64,000 bases of DNA from Calothrix sp. HK-06 (GCF_001904745.1 NZ_MRCD01000003.1:174134-238133); one strand, 5' to 3'. Shown: positions 9,276 through 19,036, numbered from the stretch's first letter. Notes: a model not told the origin generated them from the sequence alone. Translations and numbers: made by a program.

Positions 9276-10949
9276 TCAACTACCAAATTTTATTGACAAA
9301 GCTTTAATTTCTTCATCTTCTAATTTTCTAAACAGAGGAGGAATCAAGTCAAATTTATGACCTGGTTGCAAAGCTTTAAAATTAACGCTTCCGCTAATTT
9401 TGGTCGTTCTGTCTATATGTGATAGATATAACGCATCAAATAACTTTGCAGATGTAAATGGAAGAATAGGCGCCTGTACAATTGCATAAATTCTGATTAA
9501 ATTTATACATGTTCGTATTACTTGCGCTGCTTCATCACGATTGGTTTTAATTAGTTTCCAAGGCGCCTTTTCATCAATATACTGGTTGCCGAGTATCCAT
9601 AAAAAATAGAGTGTATCTATTGATTTACGAAATTCTAAATTACTTAAACAATCGCAATATTTACTAACTAACCGCGTGCAGCTATTTTCTAACTCTTGTT
9701 CTCTTTGTCCTGCAATTCCTCCTTCGGGAACAGTAGAATCAAAATGCGTGGCAGCAAATTTTAAAATACGGTTGACAAAATTACCAAAAGTATCTGCAAG
9801 TTCTTTATTTACCTTGACTTGGAATAATTCCCAAGTAAATGTAGAATCGGCAGATTCAGGAATCATTGACAATAAACTATATCGCCAATAGTCCGCAGGT
9901 AAAATCTCTAACGCTTGGTCTAAGAATATACCGCGCTTGGAGCTAGTAGAAAATTTACCACCGTAATAGTTCAGCCAATTGAATCCTTTGATTTCGTCGG
10001 CAAGTTTCCAATTTTCTCGTGTTCCCAAAATCATAGCTGGAAACATAATTGTATGGAATGGCAAGTTGTCTTTTGCCATGAATTGGACGTACTTGGTATT
10101 TTCAGTATCTTGCCACCAAGTTTCCCAATCTTGAGAATTTTCTACACCCCATGCTTGGGTTGCAGCAATATATCCAATTGGTGCGTCAAACCATACATAA
10201 AATACTTTGTCCTCAAAACCAGGACGAGGAACGGGAACTCCCCAACTAAGGTCACGAGTAATACACCTGTCTTGGAGTCCTTTGTTTAACCATCCAAGTG
10301 CTATTGATTTAGTTAAGTTAGACCAGTTGGGATGTTGTTCTGCCCAATTTCTAACTTCATCACTGAGTGCAGAAAGTTTTAGGAATAGGTGTCTGGTTTT
10401 GCGAACTTCTAATTTTGTGCTTCCTGATATTGCTGAACGTGGTTCGATTAAGTCTGTAGGGTCTAGTACAGATGTGCAATTTTCGCATTGGTCTCCTCTT
10501 GCTGATTGATAACCACAATGCGGACAAGTCCCAATTACGTATCTATCAGGTAGGAACCGTGCATCATCAAGAGAATATACAAGATTTATTTCGCGTTCTT
10601 CGATATAACCGTTTTTATCAAGCAATTGATAAAAATTTTGGGTTAATTCGTGGTTATAGTTGCTAGAGTTGCGACCAAAATAATCGAAAGATAAACCAAA
10701 GCTTCGATAGATATCTAATTGGATTTGATACATGTTTTGGCAGAACGAAGCGGTATCGAGTTTAGCTTCTGATGCTGCGAGTTCTGCGGGTGTTCCATGT
10801 TCGTCGGTGGCACAAATAAATAGAACTTGTTCACCGCATTGCCTTAAAAAGCGCGCGTATACATCTGCTGGAAGCATTGAACCCACAAGGTTTCCCAGGT
10901 GCTTGATTCCATTAATGTACGGTAGTGCGCTAGTGATTAAATGTTTAAT
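9276..10949 (-). CDS. metG: methionine--tRNA ligase with no ATG/GTG/TTG start before its HIGH motif
   Basis: Class I synthetase charging tRNA-Met. The catalytic core contains SMLPADVYARFLRQ, FICATDEHGTPAEL, a zinc knuckle CPHCGYQ...CENC, the KMSKS-like KFSTSSKRG and the C-terminal all-helical anticodon-binding part. The HIGH-equivalent KHLGN and the start ITSALPYINGIKHLGN are in frame, but the codon where close relatives start with Met-Lys-His is ATT (10947-10949), and the same frame upstream to a TAG has no ATG, GTG or TTG. The first usual start (GTG 10886) would remove the HIGH motif. So it is either an ATT start, a damaged gene or a sequence error. It is of the proteobacterial/archaeal-like type rather than the AAxxYYVND type usual in cyanobacteria. 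Confidence 0.85.
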   Translation of the reverse strand: MKHLITSALPYINGIKHLGNLVGSMLPADVYARFLRQCGEQVLFICATDEHGTPAELAASEAKLDTASFCQNMYQIQLDIYRSFGLSFDYFGRNSSNYNHELTQNFYQLLDKNGYIEEREINLVYSLDDARFLPDRYVIGTCPHCGYQSARGDQCENCTSVLDPTDLIEPRSAISGSTKLEVRKTRHLFLKLSALSDEVRNWAEQHPNWSNLTKSIALGWLNKGLQDRCITRDLSWGVPVPRPGFEDKVFYVWFDAPIGYIAATQAWGVENSQDWETWWQDTENTKYVQFMAKDNLPFHTIMFPAMILGTRENWKLADEIKGFNWLNYYGGKFSTSSKRGIFLDQALEILPADYWRYSLLSMIPESADSTFTWELFQVKVNKELADTFGNFVNRILKFAATHFDSTVPEGGIAGQREQELENSCTRLVSKYCDCLSNLEFRKSIDTLYFLWILGNQYIDEKAPWKLIKTNRDEAAQVIRTCINLIRIYAIVQAPILPFTSAKLFDALYLSHIDRTTKISGSVNFKALQPGHKFDLIPPLFRKLEDEEIKALSIKFGS

Positions 10950-11320
10950 TTGATTGCGTTGAGGCGCCTTATGTATATTGTTGCTGAAGTTGGTCTTCCT
11001 GTTTTGTCGATAAGTTGTATTTTTCTATATTACAACATCTCTTGTGGAACAGACATCCTGCCTGTTTTTTTTACAATCATTCAGTTAAATCACTGAGTGC
11101 AAAAGTATATAACTTAAGCAATCCTATGTATTGAGGGTAAGACTAAAATTATTTTATATCTAAGCATTTATGCTACGAGCTTTAAATATTGCGGGTTATG
11201 AACTGCATAAAGTAAGTAATGGCACCAAAAATTGCTTGACTCGCTGGGTGATAGTGGACAGCTAATAATAGAAGTGATTCCAGAGCTTGAATTAATTAAT
11301 CTATAAAAGCAAATCAAAAA
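10950..11320. other. intergenic region without convincing gene
   Basis: About 370 bp between divergent metG and the L,D-transpeptidase. It contains CATCCTGCCTGT followed by eight Ts (11052-11073), a sequence also present without the T-run at 9189-9200, and a possible 31-codon frame from the ATG at 11170 that I do not consider a gene. Promoters for both flanking genes must lie here, but none is clear. Confidence 0.5.
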
Positions 11321-11800
11321 ATGAAATTAAAAATATTTTTCCTTGCCACTTTACTATCCCTCTCCATCACCGCACACTCGAACCAAGTTTTAGCGCAAAC
11401 TAAAACCAAACGAATAGAAAATCAAATTCAAACTCTTAAACAATCAGAAAAACGCTGGATACTAGTTGATATATCCAAGCAAACATTAACAGCTTGGGAA
11501 GGAAGCAACCCTGTTTATGCAGTCAAAGTTTCCACAGGCAAAAAAAAGACTCCTACTTTAATAGGAGCTTTCAATATTCAAACCAAACACCGTAAAGCGA
11601 GAATGCGCGGCGCCGACTATGATGTTCAGAATGTGCCATATGTAATGTATTATGATGGCGGTTATGGAATACATGGCGCCTATTGGCATCGTAGTTTTGG
11701 CACACCTGTTAGTCGTGGTTGTGTCAATGTGGCGCCGAACCATGCAAAATGGTTATATGAATGGGCAACAGTGGGAACCCCTGTAATTGTTCAGAAGTAG
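11321..11800 (+). CDS. L,D-transpeptidase (YkuD domain)
   Basis: 159 residues. Signal peptide about residues 1-25 (ending NQVLAQ). The YkuD domain covers ~45-158 with WILVDISKQTLTAWEG at its start and the catalytic signature HGAYWHRSFGTPVSRGCVN, in which Cys of SRGCVN is the nucleophile. These enzymes make 3-3 peptidoglycan cross-links or attach proteins to the wall in the periplasm. Length is typical for minimal secreted YkuD enzymes. A strong terminator follows 4 bp after the stop region. Confidence 0.92.
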   Translation: MKLKIFFLATLLSLSITAHSNQVLAQTKTKRIENQIQTLKQSEKRWILVDISKQTLTAWEGSNPVYAVKVSTGKKKTPTLIGAFNIQTKHRKARMRGADYDVQNVPYVMYYDGGYGIHGAYWHRSFGTPVSRGCVNVAPNHAKWLYEWATVGTPVIVQK

Positions 11801-11803
11801 GGT

Positions 11804-11865
11804 GCGATCAGGCTACCAACAAATTTCAACGTAGTTATATAACTTGTAGCTTGATCGCCTTTTTT
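11804..11865 (+). terminator. rho-independent terminator after the L,D-transpeptidase gene
   Basis: GCGATCAGGCTAC pairs with GTAGCTTGATCGC (one mismatch) around a ~29-base loop, followed by CTTTTTTC. Confidence 0.8.
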
Positions 11866-11942
11866 CGTGCCATTCGCCTATGGTGTAGGGCTTCTTACTG
11901 TATTAAGCTAATGAAGGTGGTTGCCCTTACCTTATAGGAACG

Positions 11943-12791
11943 ATGAGCCAAAGTAAAATACCCCAGATTCTGGAAACCTTCGAGGCTAATTTGTTATCTG
12001 AGTGGATGACTGAGTTAGCCGCTATTAATATTCGCAGAGGTTTGATTAAAGAAGTCCAGTTAAAGGAGGAGTGCCAGGAATTTCTTAGCTTGTTTCGGGT
12101 TGCTGTTGGGCAGGGCAACTTGAGTAATATTAAGGCAGCAGCTTGGCAGGAGATGCGGGAGATGCTGACTAGCATTTCTCGATCACGATCACAAAAAGGC
12201 TTCACACCGTCTGAAACGGCTACATTCGTCTTTTCGTTCAAGCAACCCCTCTTCAACCGGATGCGTCAGGAATTGAAAGACCCTATTGAGTTGGGTGAAG
12301 AAATTTGGCTAGCCACAAACTTACTAGATCAGATGGGACTGCTGATTATGGAAGCTTATCAAAAGGCGCGCGAAGCGGTGATTTTGCGACAGCAGGAAGA
12401 GTTGATGGAGCTATCTACGCCAGTGGTTAAACTCTGGGATGGTATTTTGGCATTACCCATTATCGGCACCCTGGATAGTGCCCGCACTCAAATAGTGATG
12501 GAGTCGTTGTTGCAAAAGATTGTGGAAACCGGGTCAGAAGTTGCCATCATTGACATTACTGGGGTTCCCACTGTCGATACCCTTACCGCTCAACATCTGC
12601 TTAAGACCGTTACTGCTGCCCGTCTTATGGGCGCCGATTGTATGATCAGTGGTATTCGTCCTCAAATCGCCCAAACTATTGTCTATCTTGGCATTGATCT
12701 GGCTAATGTTGTAACAAAGGCAACGTTAGCCGATGCCTTTCTCGCAGCGCTAAAACGGTTGGGAGCGACCATTAGCTCTCGACCCAAATAG
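11943..12791 (+). CDS. rsbR: RsbR-type stressosome protein
   Basis: 282 residues. The N-terminal ~150 residues are the helical RsbRD-type sensory region (LLSEWMTELAAINIRRGLI...) and the C-terminal STAS domain spans ~165-275, with DITGVPTVDTLTAQHLLKT around the phosphorylatable Thr/Ser position. In stressosomes RsbR and RsbS form the core that holds the RsbT kinase until stress. It heads a tight run of rsbR, rsbS, rsbT and further signalling genes. No sigma factor is encoded nearby, so the output must differ from the Bacillus sigma-B case. Confidence 0.9.
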   Translation: MSQSKIPQILETFEANLLSEWMTELAAINIRRGLIKEVQLKEECQEFLSLFRVAVGQGNLSNIKAAAWQEMREMLTSISRSRSQKGFTPSETATFVFSFKQPLFNRMRQELKDPIELGEEIWLATNLLDQMGLLIMEAYQKAREAVILRQQEELMELSTPVVKLWDGILALPIIGTLDSARTQIVMESLLQKIVETGSEVAIIDITGVPTVDTLTAQHLLKTVTAARLMGADCMISGIRPQIAQTIVYLGIDLANVVTKATLADAFLAALKRLGATISSRPK

Positions 12792-12808
12792 ATGGATAGG
12801 AGAAACCA

Positions 12809-13222
12809 ATGGAACGCATTCCCATACTCAAAATGGGTAATTTCCTGCTTGTGACGATTCAGGTGGATATGCACGATCGCCTTGCCATGACGCTACAGGA
12901 CGACTTGACCAATCGCATCACTCAAACTCACGCTCATGGTGTCCTGATCGATATTTCTGCCTTAGAGATTGTTGATTCCTTTATTGGTAGAATTTTAGGT
13001 AACATTGCCAAAATGTCACGGGTGCTGGATGCAGAAACGGTTGTTGTCGGGATGCAGCCTGCTGTAGCAATTACCTTAGTCGAATTGGGGTTATCACTGA
13101 CAGGCATTCGCACTGCCCTAAATGTGGAAAAGGGCATGGCACTGTTGCGCTCGTCACTTAATGAAACTACAAATCAAATCAGTACCACTGAATGGCGTGC
13201 TTCGGACGATGCACAAGACTGA
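12809..13222 (+). CDS. rsbS: RsbS-type STAS-domain antagonist
   Basis: 137 residues, a single STAS domain. LIDISALEIVDSFIGRILG carries the Ser that RsbT phosphorylates in the family. It begins 17 bp after rsbR with AGGAG (12799-12803) upstream of the ATG. Its 3' end overlaps the proposed rsbT start (ATG 13209) by 14 bp, suggesting translational coupling. The ~20-residue C-terminal tail (NETTNQISTTEWRASDD) is longer than in minimal RsbS. Confidence 0.9.
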   Translation: MERIPILKMGNFLLVTIQVDMHDRLAMTLQDDLTNRITQTHAHGVLIDISALEIVDSFIGRILGNIAKMSRVLDAETVVVGMQPAVAITLVELGLSLTGIRTALNVEKGMALLRSSLNETTNQISTTEWRASDDAQD

Positions 13223-13607
13223 AACGATCTTAATTCAATCTTCTACAGATGTAGTTTTAGTTCGGCAGGCCGTGCGCCAGTTTGCCGTGGAGATTGGCTT
13301 GGGCTTAGTAGACCAAACTAAAATTGTGACTGCCGCTAGTGAGTTAGCCCGCAATACCTTAGACTATGGAGGAGGCGGCACAGCAAAGTTAGAAACGCTC
13401 TTAGAAGGGAGACGAAGAGGACTCAGGCTGACCTTTGAAGATCAAGGCCCTGGAATTGTCGATATTGATCTGGCGTTGAAGGATGGGTTTACAACCGGGA
13501 GCGGATTGGGTATGGGGTTGGGCGGCGCCAAACGACTTGCCAACGAGTTTGAGATTCAGTCTGTGGTCGGAGAAGGGACACGAGTAACAATTGTAAGATG
13601 GAAGTAA
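13209..13607 (+). CDS. rsbT: RsbT-type anti-sigma/switch kinase
   Basis: 132 residues from ATG 13209. GHKL ATPase fold: ASELARNTLDYGGGG is the N box, FEDQGPGI the G1 box and GLGMGLGGAKRLANEF the G2 region. RsbT phosphorylates RsbR and RsbS and, once released, activates a downstream phosphatase. A longer frame to 13122 exists but would overlap rsbS by 100 bp, so the short start is preferred. The next gene starts 1 bp after its stop. Confidence 0.9.
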   Translation: MHKTETILIQSSTDVVLVRQAVRQFAVEIGLGLVDQTKIVTAASELARNTLDYGGGGTAKLETLLEGRRRGLRLTFEDQGPGIVDIDLALKDGFTTGSGLGMGLGGAKRLANEFEIQSVVGEGTRVTIVRWK

Positions 13608-13608
13608 A

Positions 13609-14616
13609 ATGAATCAATCTGTCGCTATCACAATTACTGAATCTAGCCAGACCGGGGAAGCTCGACGGGTAGCAATGGCTTTGGCAACTCGCCTTGGCTT
13701 TGAGGAAACCCAACGGGGCAAAGTTGGGATTGTGGTGACAGAGGTTGCTAACAATTTGGTGCAGCACGCAGAAGGCGGAGTAGTGTTGCTGCGGGTACTC
13801 AAGCAGGATTTAGCCGTCGGCATTGAGGTTTTGTCGCTCGATAAGGGAGCGGGGATGGTCGATGTGGATCAGTGTTTGCAAGATGGCTTTTCCACAGCCG
13901 GAACGTCAGGCAATGGAATGGGCGCCATTCGTCGCCTCTCTAATTTATTTGAAATTTACTCTATTCCCAACCAAGGGACAGCACTCCTCGCCCACCTCTG
14001 GTCAAACAGTGCGCTGGTCAATAAGGAAAAAACCTTAGAAATTGGGGTAATCTGTTTGCCTAAACGAGGGGAGAACGTTTCAGGGGATGCCTGGGCATGT
14101 GAAGTCGCAAGTTGCCGCAGCTTGTTACTAGTAGTCGATGGCTTAGGGCATGGACCGGCAGCTGCGAGTGCTGCTGTCTTGGCCGTGAGAATTTTTCAAG
14201 ATGATCATGATCGTTCTCCTAGTGCTTACGTCGAAGCTGCCCACGCAGCATTGCGAAGTACACGAGGAGCAGTACTAGCTATTGCCGAAATCGATTTTGA
14301 ACAAGAGTCTGTGCGTTTTGCCGGAATTGGCAATATCACTGCTACCATTTTCTCGTTTACTGAATATCACAATTTGCTATCGCACAATGGTACGGTCGGG
14401 CATGAAATCCGCAAAATTCAAGAGTTTAGCTACCCTTGGTATCCCAACGGACTTTTAATTATGCATTCTGACGGATTAAGTGCTAAGTGGCGCCTTGATC
14501 GCTATCCCGGCTTGACTCAAAAACATCCTAGCCTGATTGCAGGTGTGCTATACCGAGACTTTAACCGAGAACGGGACGATGTGACGGTGTTAGTAGTTAA
14601 GGGATTGGGCAAATGA
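13609..14616 (+). CDS. GHKL ATPase - PP2C/SpoIIE phosphatase fusion
   Basis: 335 residues. Residues 1-135 are a second RsbT/RsbW-like ATPase (VTEVANNLVQHAEGG; NGMGAIRRLSNLFEIYS). Residues ~145-335 are a SpoIIE/RsbX-type PP2C phosphatase with LVVDGLGHGPAAASAAV and MHSDGLSAKW metal-binding motifs. In the sigma-B pathway RsbX resets the stressosome by dephosphorylating RsbR/RsbS; here that activity is fused to its own kinase-like domain. It overlaps the next start by 4 bp (ATGA), so the genes are co-translated. Confidence 0.88.
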   Translation: MNQSVAITITESSQTGEARRVAMALATRLGFEETQRGKVGIVVTEVANNLVQHAEGGVVLLRVLKQDLAVGIEVLSLDKGAGMVDVDQCLQDGFSTAGTSGNGMGAIRRLSNLFEIYSIPNQGTALLAHLWSNSALVNKEKTLEIGVICLPKRGENVSGDAWACEVASCRSLLLVVDGLGHGPAAASAAVLAVRIFQDDHDRSPSAYVEAAHAALRSTRGAVLAIAEIDFEQESVRFAGIGNITATIFSFTEYHNLLSHNGTVGHEIRKIQEFSYPWYPNGLLIMHSDGLSAKWRLDRYPGLTQKHPSLIAGVLYRDFNRERDDVTVLVVKGLGK

Positions 14617-16757
14617 TAATCCTTTTTACGCTCGAAATCCATTATGAACAGGATGTTGTACAAGCTCGGCAACGAACTCGCGATTTTGCTTCCGCGCTGG
14701 ACTTTGATGCTACTGATCAGGTACGATTGGCGACGGCAGTTTCAGAAATTGCCCGCAACGCATTTCAGTATGCCAAAGGCGGAAGAGTTGAATTTTGTGT
14801 GGAAAAAGAGCCTGGGGCCTTTTTGATTAAAATACAGGATTGGGGTGGGGGCATTCCTCATCTGGCTTCGGTTTTGGCAGGAAGGTACACCTCTCACACA
14901 GGAATGGGGTTGGGCATTGTAGGCGCCCGTAAGCTAATGGATTTGTTCGAGATTGAATCGTCAGAACAGGGAACAACAGTAGTGATGAGCAAAAGGTTGT
15001 CGAAGCGTACACCTACTCTTACCGATTCCCAATTGCAACAAATTCGTGAAACCGTGATTGGTAGCGAACCCCAAAATCCCTATGAAGAAATCCAGCGCCA
15101 AAACCAAGAGTTACTGCGGGCAATGGCAGAGCTACGAAAGCGTGAGGAAGAATTAACACACCTCAACCGAGAACTGGAAGATACCAATCGCGGTGTAATT
15201 GCCCTTTATGCGGAACTGGATGAGAAGGCAAGTTATTTGCAGCAGGCAAACGAGCTAAAAACCCGTTTTCTCTCGAACATGAGCCATGAGTTTCGCACGC
15301 CGATTAACTCGATTTTGTCACTCTCTCGCATGTTGCTGGCACGAATGGATGGCGATTTAACCACCGAGCAAGAAAAACAAGTAACATTTATCCAAAAGGC
15401 GGCGAGCGGATTATCAGAACTGATCAACGACCTGCTGGATTTGGCAAAGGTGGAAGCTGGAAAAACTGAAGTGCGTCCCAGTTCCTTTGAAGTTAGTGAA
15501 TTGTTTGGCACACTGCGGGGAATGCTGCGTCCATTATTGGTTCAAGGCGCCTCTGTCACCCTAATTGTCGAGGAACCCGATGCTATACCAAATCTTTATA
15601 CTGATGAGGGCAAAGTCGCTCAAATTCTCAGAAACTTTGTCTCGAATGCGCTCAAATTTACCGAGCAGGGAGAAGTGCGCGTAACCGCTGTGCAAACAGG
15701 TTATACCGTGACCTTCTCAGTATCTGATACGGGCATCGGCATTGCTCCATCTGATCTTGAGCGCATTTTTGAGGATTTTGTGCAAATTGAGTCCCCTCTG
15801 CAAAAGCAGGTGAAGGGAACCGGATTAGGATTGCCGTTATCGCGCAAGCTGGCAGAGCTACTCGGCGGTAGCGTTTCGGTTACAAGTGATCTAGGTACTG
15901 GCTCCACCTTTACAGCATCGATTCCAATCGTCTACCCACATGCAACCGAATTTCCCACCCGGATGCAACCTCCATCACTTGAGCCAACTCGCTTGCCCAT
16001 TTTGGTAGTTGAAGATCATCCTGAAACACTATTTATTTACGAAAAGCACCTTCAGGAGTCAATTTATCAATTTATTGCGACCCGCACCTTAGCTCAGGCT
16101 AGGCTTGCCTTACAACAACTTCAGCCGACGGCAATTATGCTAGATATTATGCTAGAAGGAGAAAACGGCTGGACGTTCTTGCGAGAAATCAAAGGAGATG
16201 AAACGACTTGCAACATCCCTGTACTTGTTATTACCATTATTGATAATGAGAAGCAAGCACTAGCGCTAGGAGCTGATGGCTTTCTAATTAAGCCTGTAGA
16301 CAGATTGCCTTTGTTAAATAAACTTAATACCCTAATTAATAAAAATAAGACTCAAAAAATCTTATTAATTGATGATGATCCCGCCTATAGGTATCTTATA
16401 AAACAGTTGTTGGTAAGTACACCGTTGAGTATTTTAGAAGCCGCGAACGGACAGGAAGGGTTAAAGAAGGCACAACGTGAGCAGCCAAACGCGATTGTGC
16501 TTGACTTGGAGATGCCTTCTATCACAGGATTTGATGTACTCAAGCAGCTTAAGAGCAATTCCGTTACTACGTCGATTCCTGTGATTATCCACTCATCTGC
16601 ACAACTGGATGCAGAAGTGCAAAGACAGTTAGCAGAACAAAGTATTACCATTCTTTCCAAAGAAACAAGCTCTCAAACAGCAGCAATCGCCCAACTTCAA
16701 GATGCGCTCGTAAAAGCTGGACTTGTTTTAGGTGCTTGGGAGCAAAGCAATGTCTGA
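14613..16757 (+). CDS. hybrid histidine kinase with N-terminal RsbT-like domain and two receivers
   Basis: 714 residues. Order: RsbT-like GHKL domain (1-130; VSEIARNAFQYAKGG, GMGLGIVGARKLMD), coiled coil (~150-215), HisKA (FLSNMSHEFRTPINSIL, ~222), HATPase (LRNFVSNALKFT; DTGIGI; GTGLGLPLS), then REC1 (LVVEDHPETLF, LDIMLEGENG) and REC2 (LLIDDDPAYRYL, LDLEMPSITG). The unusual point is a second, switch-kinase-type ATPase in front of a normal histidine kinase. This ties the stressosome cassette directly to two-component signalling. It overlaps the following gene by 8 bp. Confidence 0.92.
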   Translation: MIILFTLEIHYEQDVVQARQRTRDFASALDFDATDQVRLATAVSEIARNAFQYAKGGRVEFCVEKEPGAFLIKIQDWGGGIPHLASVLAGRYTSHTGMGLGIVGARKLMDLFEIESSEQGTTVVMSKRLSKRTPTLTDSQLQQIRETVIGSEPQNPYEEIQRQNQELLRAMAELRKREEELTHLNRELEDTNRGVIALYAELDEKASYLQQANELKTRFLSNMSHEFRTPINSILSLSRMLLARMDGDLTTEQEKQVTFIQKAASGLSELINDLLDLAKVEAGKTEVRPSSFEVSELFGTLRGMLRPLLVQGASVTLIVEEPDAIPNLYTDEGKVAQILRNFVSNALKFTEQGEVRVTAVQTGYTVTFSVSDTGIGIAPSDLERIFEDFVQIESPLQKQVKGTGLGLPLSRKLAELLGGSVSVTSDLGTGSTFTASIPIVYPHATEFPTRMQPPSLEPTRLPILVVEDHPETLFIYEKHLQESIYQFIATRTLAQARLALQQLQPTAIMLDIMLEGENGWTFLREIKGDETTCNIPVLVITIIDNEKQALALGADGFLIKPVDRLPLLNKLNTLINKNKTQKILLIDDDPAYRYLIKQLLVSTPLSILEAANGQEGLKKAQREQPNAIVLDLEMPSITGFDVLKQLKSNSVTTSIPVIIHSSAQLDAEVQRQLAEQSITILSKETSSQTAAIAQLQDALVKAGLVLGAWEQSNV

Positions 16758-18735
16758 GCCACAGGTAACGGTTTTATATATCGACGATAACGAAGCCAAT
16801 CGTTACATTGTGTCGCGTATTTTGCGAAATGCGAACTTTAGCGTCGTGGAAGCAGCAACTGGAGCAACAGGATTAAAGGCAGTTGCTAAGTACCAGCCTG
16901 CTCTAGTAATTCTGGATGTAAAATTACCGGATTTGAGCGGCTTTGAGGTATGTCGCCAAATTAAGGCAAATCCCGAAACGGTTTTTATTCCCGTACTACA
17001 CCTTTCTGCTACCTTTGTCCAAAGCCAGGATAAAGCAGAAGGCTTGGACAGCGGTGCCGATGCTTATCTGATACAACCCGTTGAACCAATCGAACTGCTT
17101 GCCACTGTGCGATCACTGCTGCGAATTCGACGCGCGGAAGAAGCTGCTCGCACGTCAGCACAGGAGTGGCAAAGCACCTTTGACTCTATCAACGACGGTG
17201 TATGTTTGGTAGACCGGGAGGGTATAATACTGCGCTGTAATCGAGCGATGACAAAGCTTTTTTGCAAGCCCCACCACGAAATCTTAGGTTGTAATCACTA
17301 TGAGTTGATGGCCGCAGAAATGGGAATGGGTGATGGCGCCTGTTTTCGCCGTGCGAAAGAAACTCACCAACGGCAAATTCTAGAATTTCAGTCCCAAGGA
17401 CGGTGGTTTGCCAAAACCATCGACCCGGTATTTGAGCAGCATGGGACTCTCAGTGGCGCCGTTTTCATTTTGTCTGATATTAGCGAACGTAAACAAGCAG
17501 AAGCCTTGCTGCAACAGCAGAACTTAAGCCTCAATCAGCTGATGCTCTCTTTGCAGCAACAAACTGAGCAAGCACAGCAAGCTAACCGAATTAAAGATGA
17601 ATTTCTGGCAGTGCTGTCTCATGAATTACGATCACCCCTGAATCCAATTCTGGGTTGGGCAAAAATTTTGCTAACGAGCCAGCAGGACGCAGCCAAAACT
17701 CGCTACGCGCTCGAAACAATCGAACGCAACGCCAAACTACAAGCACAACTAATCGAGGATTTACTCGATGTGTCGCGTATTCTCCAAGGCAAATTGAGTT
17801 TAAACTTTGTTCCAATCGATCTAGCATTCACCATCAAAGCTGCTCTTGAAACCGTGCGGCTCGCTGCTGAAGCGAAATCAATTCAAATTGAATTAATATT
17901 TGAATCTGACATTAGGCAAGTGTTGGGTGATTCCGGGCGCCTGCAACAAGTTGTTTGGAATTTACTTGCCAATGCGATTAAATTTACCCCACAGGGTGGT
18001 CGAGTAGAGGTGCAGTTAAAAAGGGTGAAGGATAAAGTTGAAGCGATAAATGAAGTTAATAGTCATCCAAAGGAATATGCTCAAATCACTGTCAGCGATA
18101 ATGGCAGGGGTATTTCTGCTGACTTTCTGCCCTATGTCTTTGAATATTTCCGCCAAGCTGATGGCACAACGACCCGAAAATTTGGAGGGTTGGGGTTGGG
18201 GTTAGCGATCGTGCGTTATTTGGTTGAACTGCATGGAGGAACCGTGACGGCAGCGAGTTCTGGAGAAGGTCAAGGAGCAACATTTACAGTCAAGCTTCCA
18301 TTCGCTGCGGTAAAACCAAATCAAGATGAGACTGCGTCTCATAATCCCTCAGACTTAAATTTAAATGGATTGCAAGCACTGCTTGTAGACGATGACACAG
18401 ATTCGCGGGAACTCATCGCCTTCCTGCTAGAACAGTACGGGGTGCAAGTGACGGCAGTTTCCTCAGCTAGTAAAGCTTTAAACAGTTTGGAGCAAGCAAA
18501 ATTTGATTTGCTAATTAGTGATATTGGTATGCCCGATATGGATGGCTACACATTAATTCGTCAAATTAGAAACCAGGCACCTGAGCAGGGCGGAACAATT
18601 CCAGCTATCGCCCTCACTGCTTATGCAGGAGAAATTGATCAACAACTTGCACTTCTCGCCGGATTTCAACAACATATTTCCAAACCAATTGATCCAGAGG
18701 TACTAATACAGGCTATTTTGACTATAGTCGGATAG
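16750..18735 (+). CDS. hybrid histidine kinase REC-PAS-HisKA-HATPase-REC
   Basis: 661 residues from ATG 16750. Receiver 1 (VLYIDDNEANRYIV, ILDVKLPDLSG), PAS (~135-260; DSINDGVCLVDREGIIL), HisKA (FLAVLSHELRSPLNPILG), HATPase (WNLLANAIKFTPQGG; DNGRGIS; GLGLGLAIV) and a C-terminal receiver (LLVDDDTDSRELI, ISDIGMPDMDG). Last gene of the rsbR-rsbS-rsbT run; the short overlap with the upstream kinase indicates one transcript. It may integrate stressosome output with phosphorelay signals. Confidence 0.93.
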   Translation: MSEPQVTVLYIDDNEANRYIVSRILRNANFSVVEAATGATGLKAVAKYQPALVILDVKLPDLSGFEVCRQIKANPETVFIPVLHLSATFVQSQDKAEGLDSGADAYLIQPVEPIELLATVRSLLRIRRAEEAARTSAQEWQSTFDSINDGVCLVDREGIILRCNRAMTKLFCKPHHEILGCNHYELMAAEMGMGDGACFRRAKETHQRQILEFQSQGRWFAKTIDPVFEQHGTLSGAVFILSDISERKQAEALLQQQNLSLNQLMLSLQQQTEQAQQANRIKDEFLAVLSHELRSPLNPILGWAKILLTSQQDAAKTRYALETIERNAKLQAQLIEDLLDVSRILQGKLSLNFVPIDLAFTIKAALETVRLAAEAKSIQIELIFESDIRQVLGDSGRLQQVVWNLLANAIKFTPQGGRVEVQLKRVKDKVEAINEVNSHPKEYAQITVSDNGRGISADFLPYVFEYFRQADGTTTRKFGGLGLGLAIVRYLVELHGGTVTAASSGEGQGATFTVKLPFAAVKPNQDETASHNPSDLNLNGLQALLVDDDTDSRELIAFLLEQYGVQVTAVSSASKALNSLEQAKFDLLISDIGMPDMDGYTLIRQIRNQAPEQGGTIPAIALTAYAGEIDQQLALLAGFQQHISKPIDPEVLIQAILTIVG

Positions 18736-19036
18736 CTAACCGATTAGAAATAGAGTCGGATTGGAAAGTTTATTATCAACAAATTAACTACGATATATGG
18801 GCGCCACTTTATTCAAACGAGTTGCGTTTGAAACATTTGCAATATAAATTTGTATCATCGGTTGTGTTAAATGTAGCGACCTTTAAGGGGGTTAGGTTTA
18901 ATATTAACTTCCTAACCGTTCTCTAAAATACAAACGATAGATTTGATAACGCGGCGCCGCACTATTAGTTTGCAGTTGTACTAATCCAAAGTCAGACGAA
19001 GTTGAACATGGATGATATAAATCAAGCTACCTTAAA

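Noticed and set aside
11170..11275. 31-codon frame between metG and the L,D-transpeptidase
   Set aside because: No ribosome-binding site and no recognisable similarity; too short to support.
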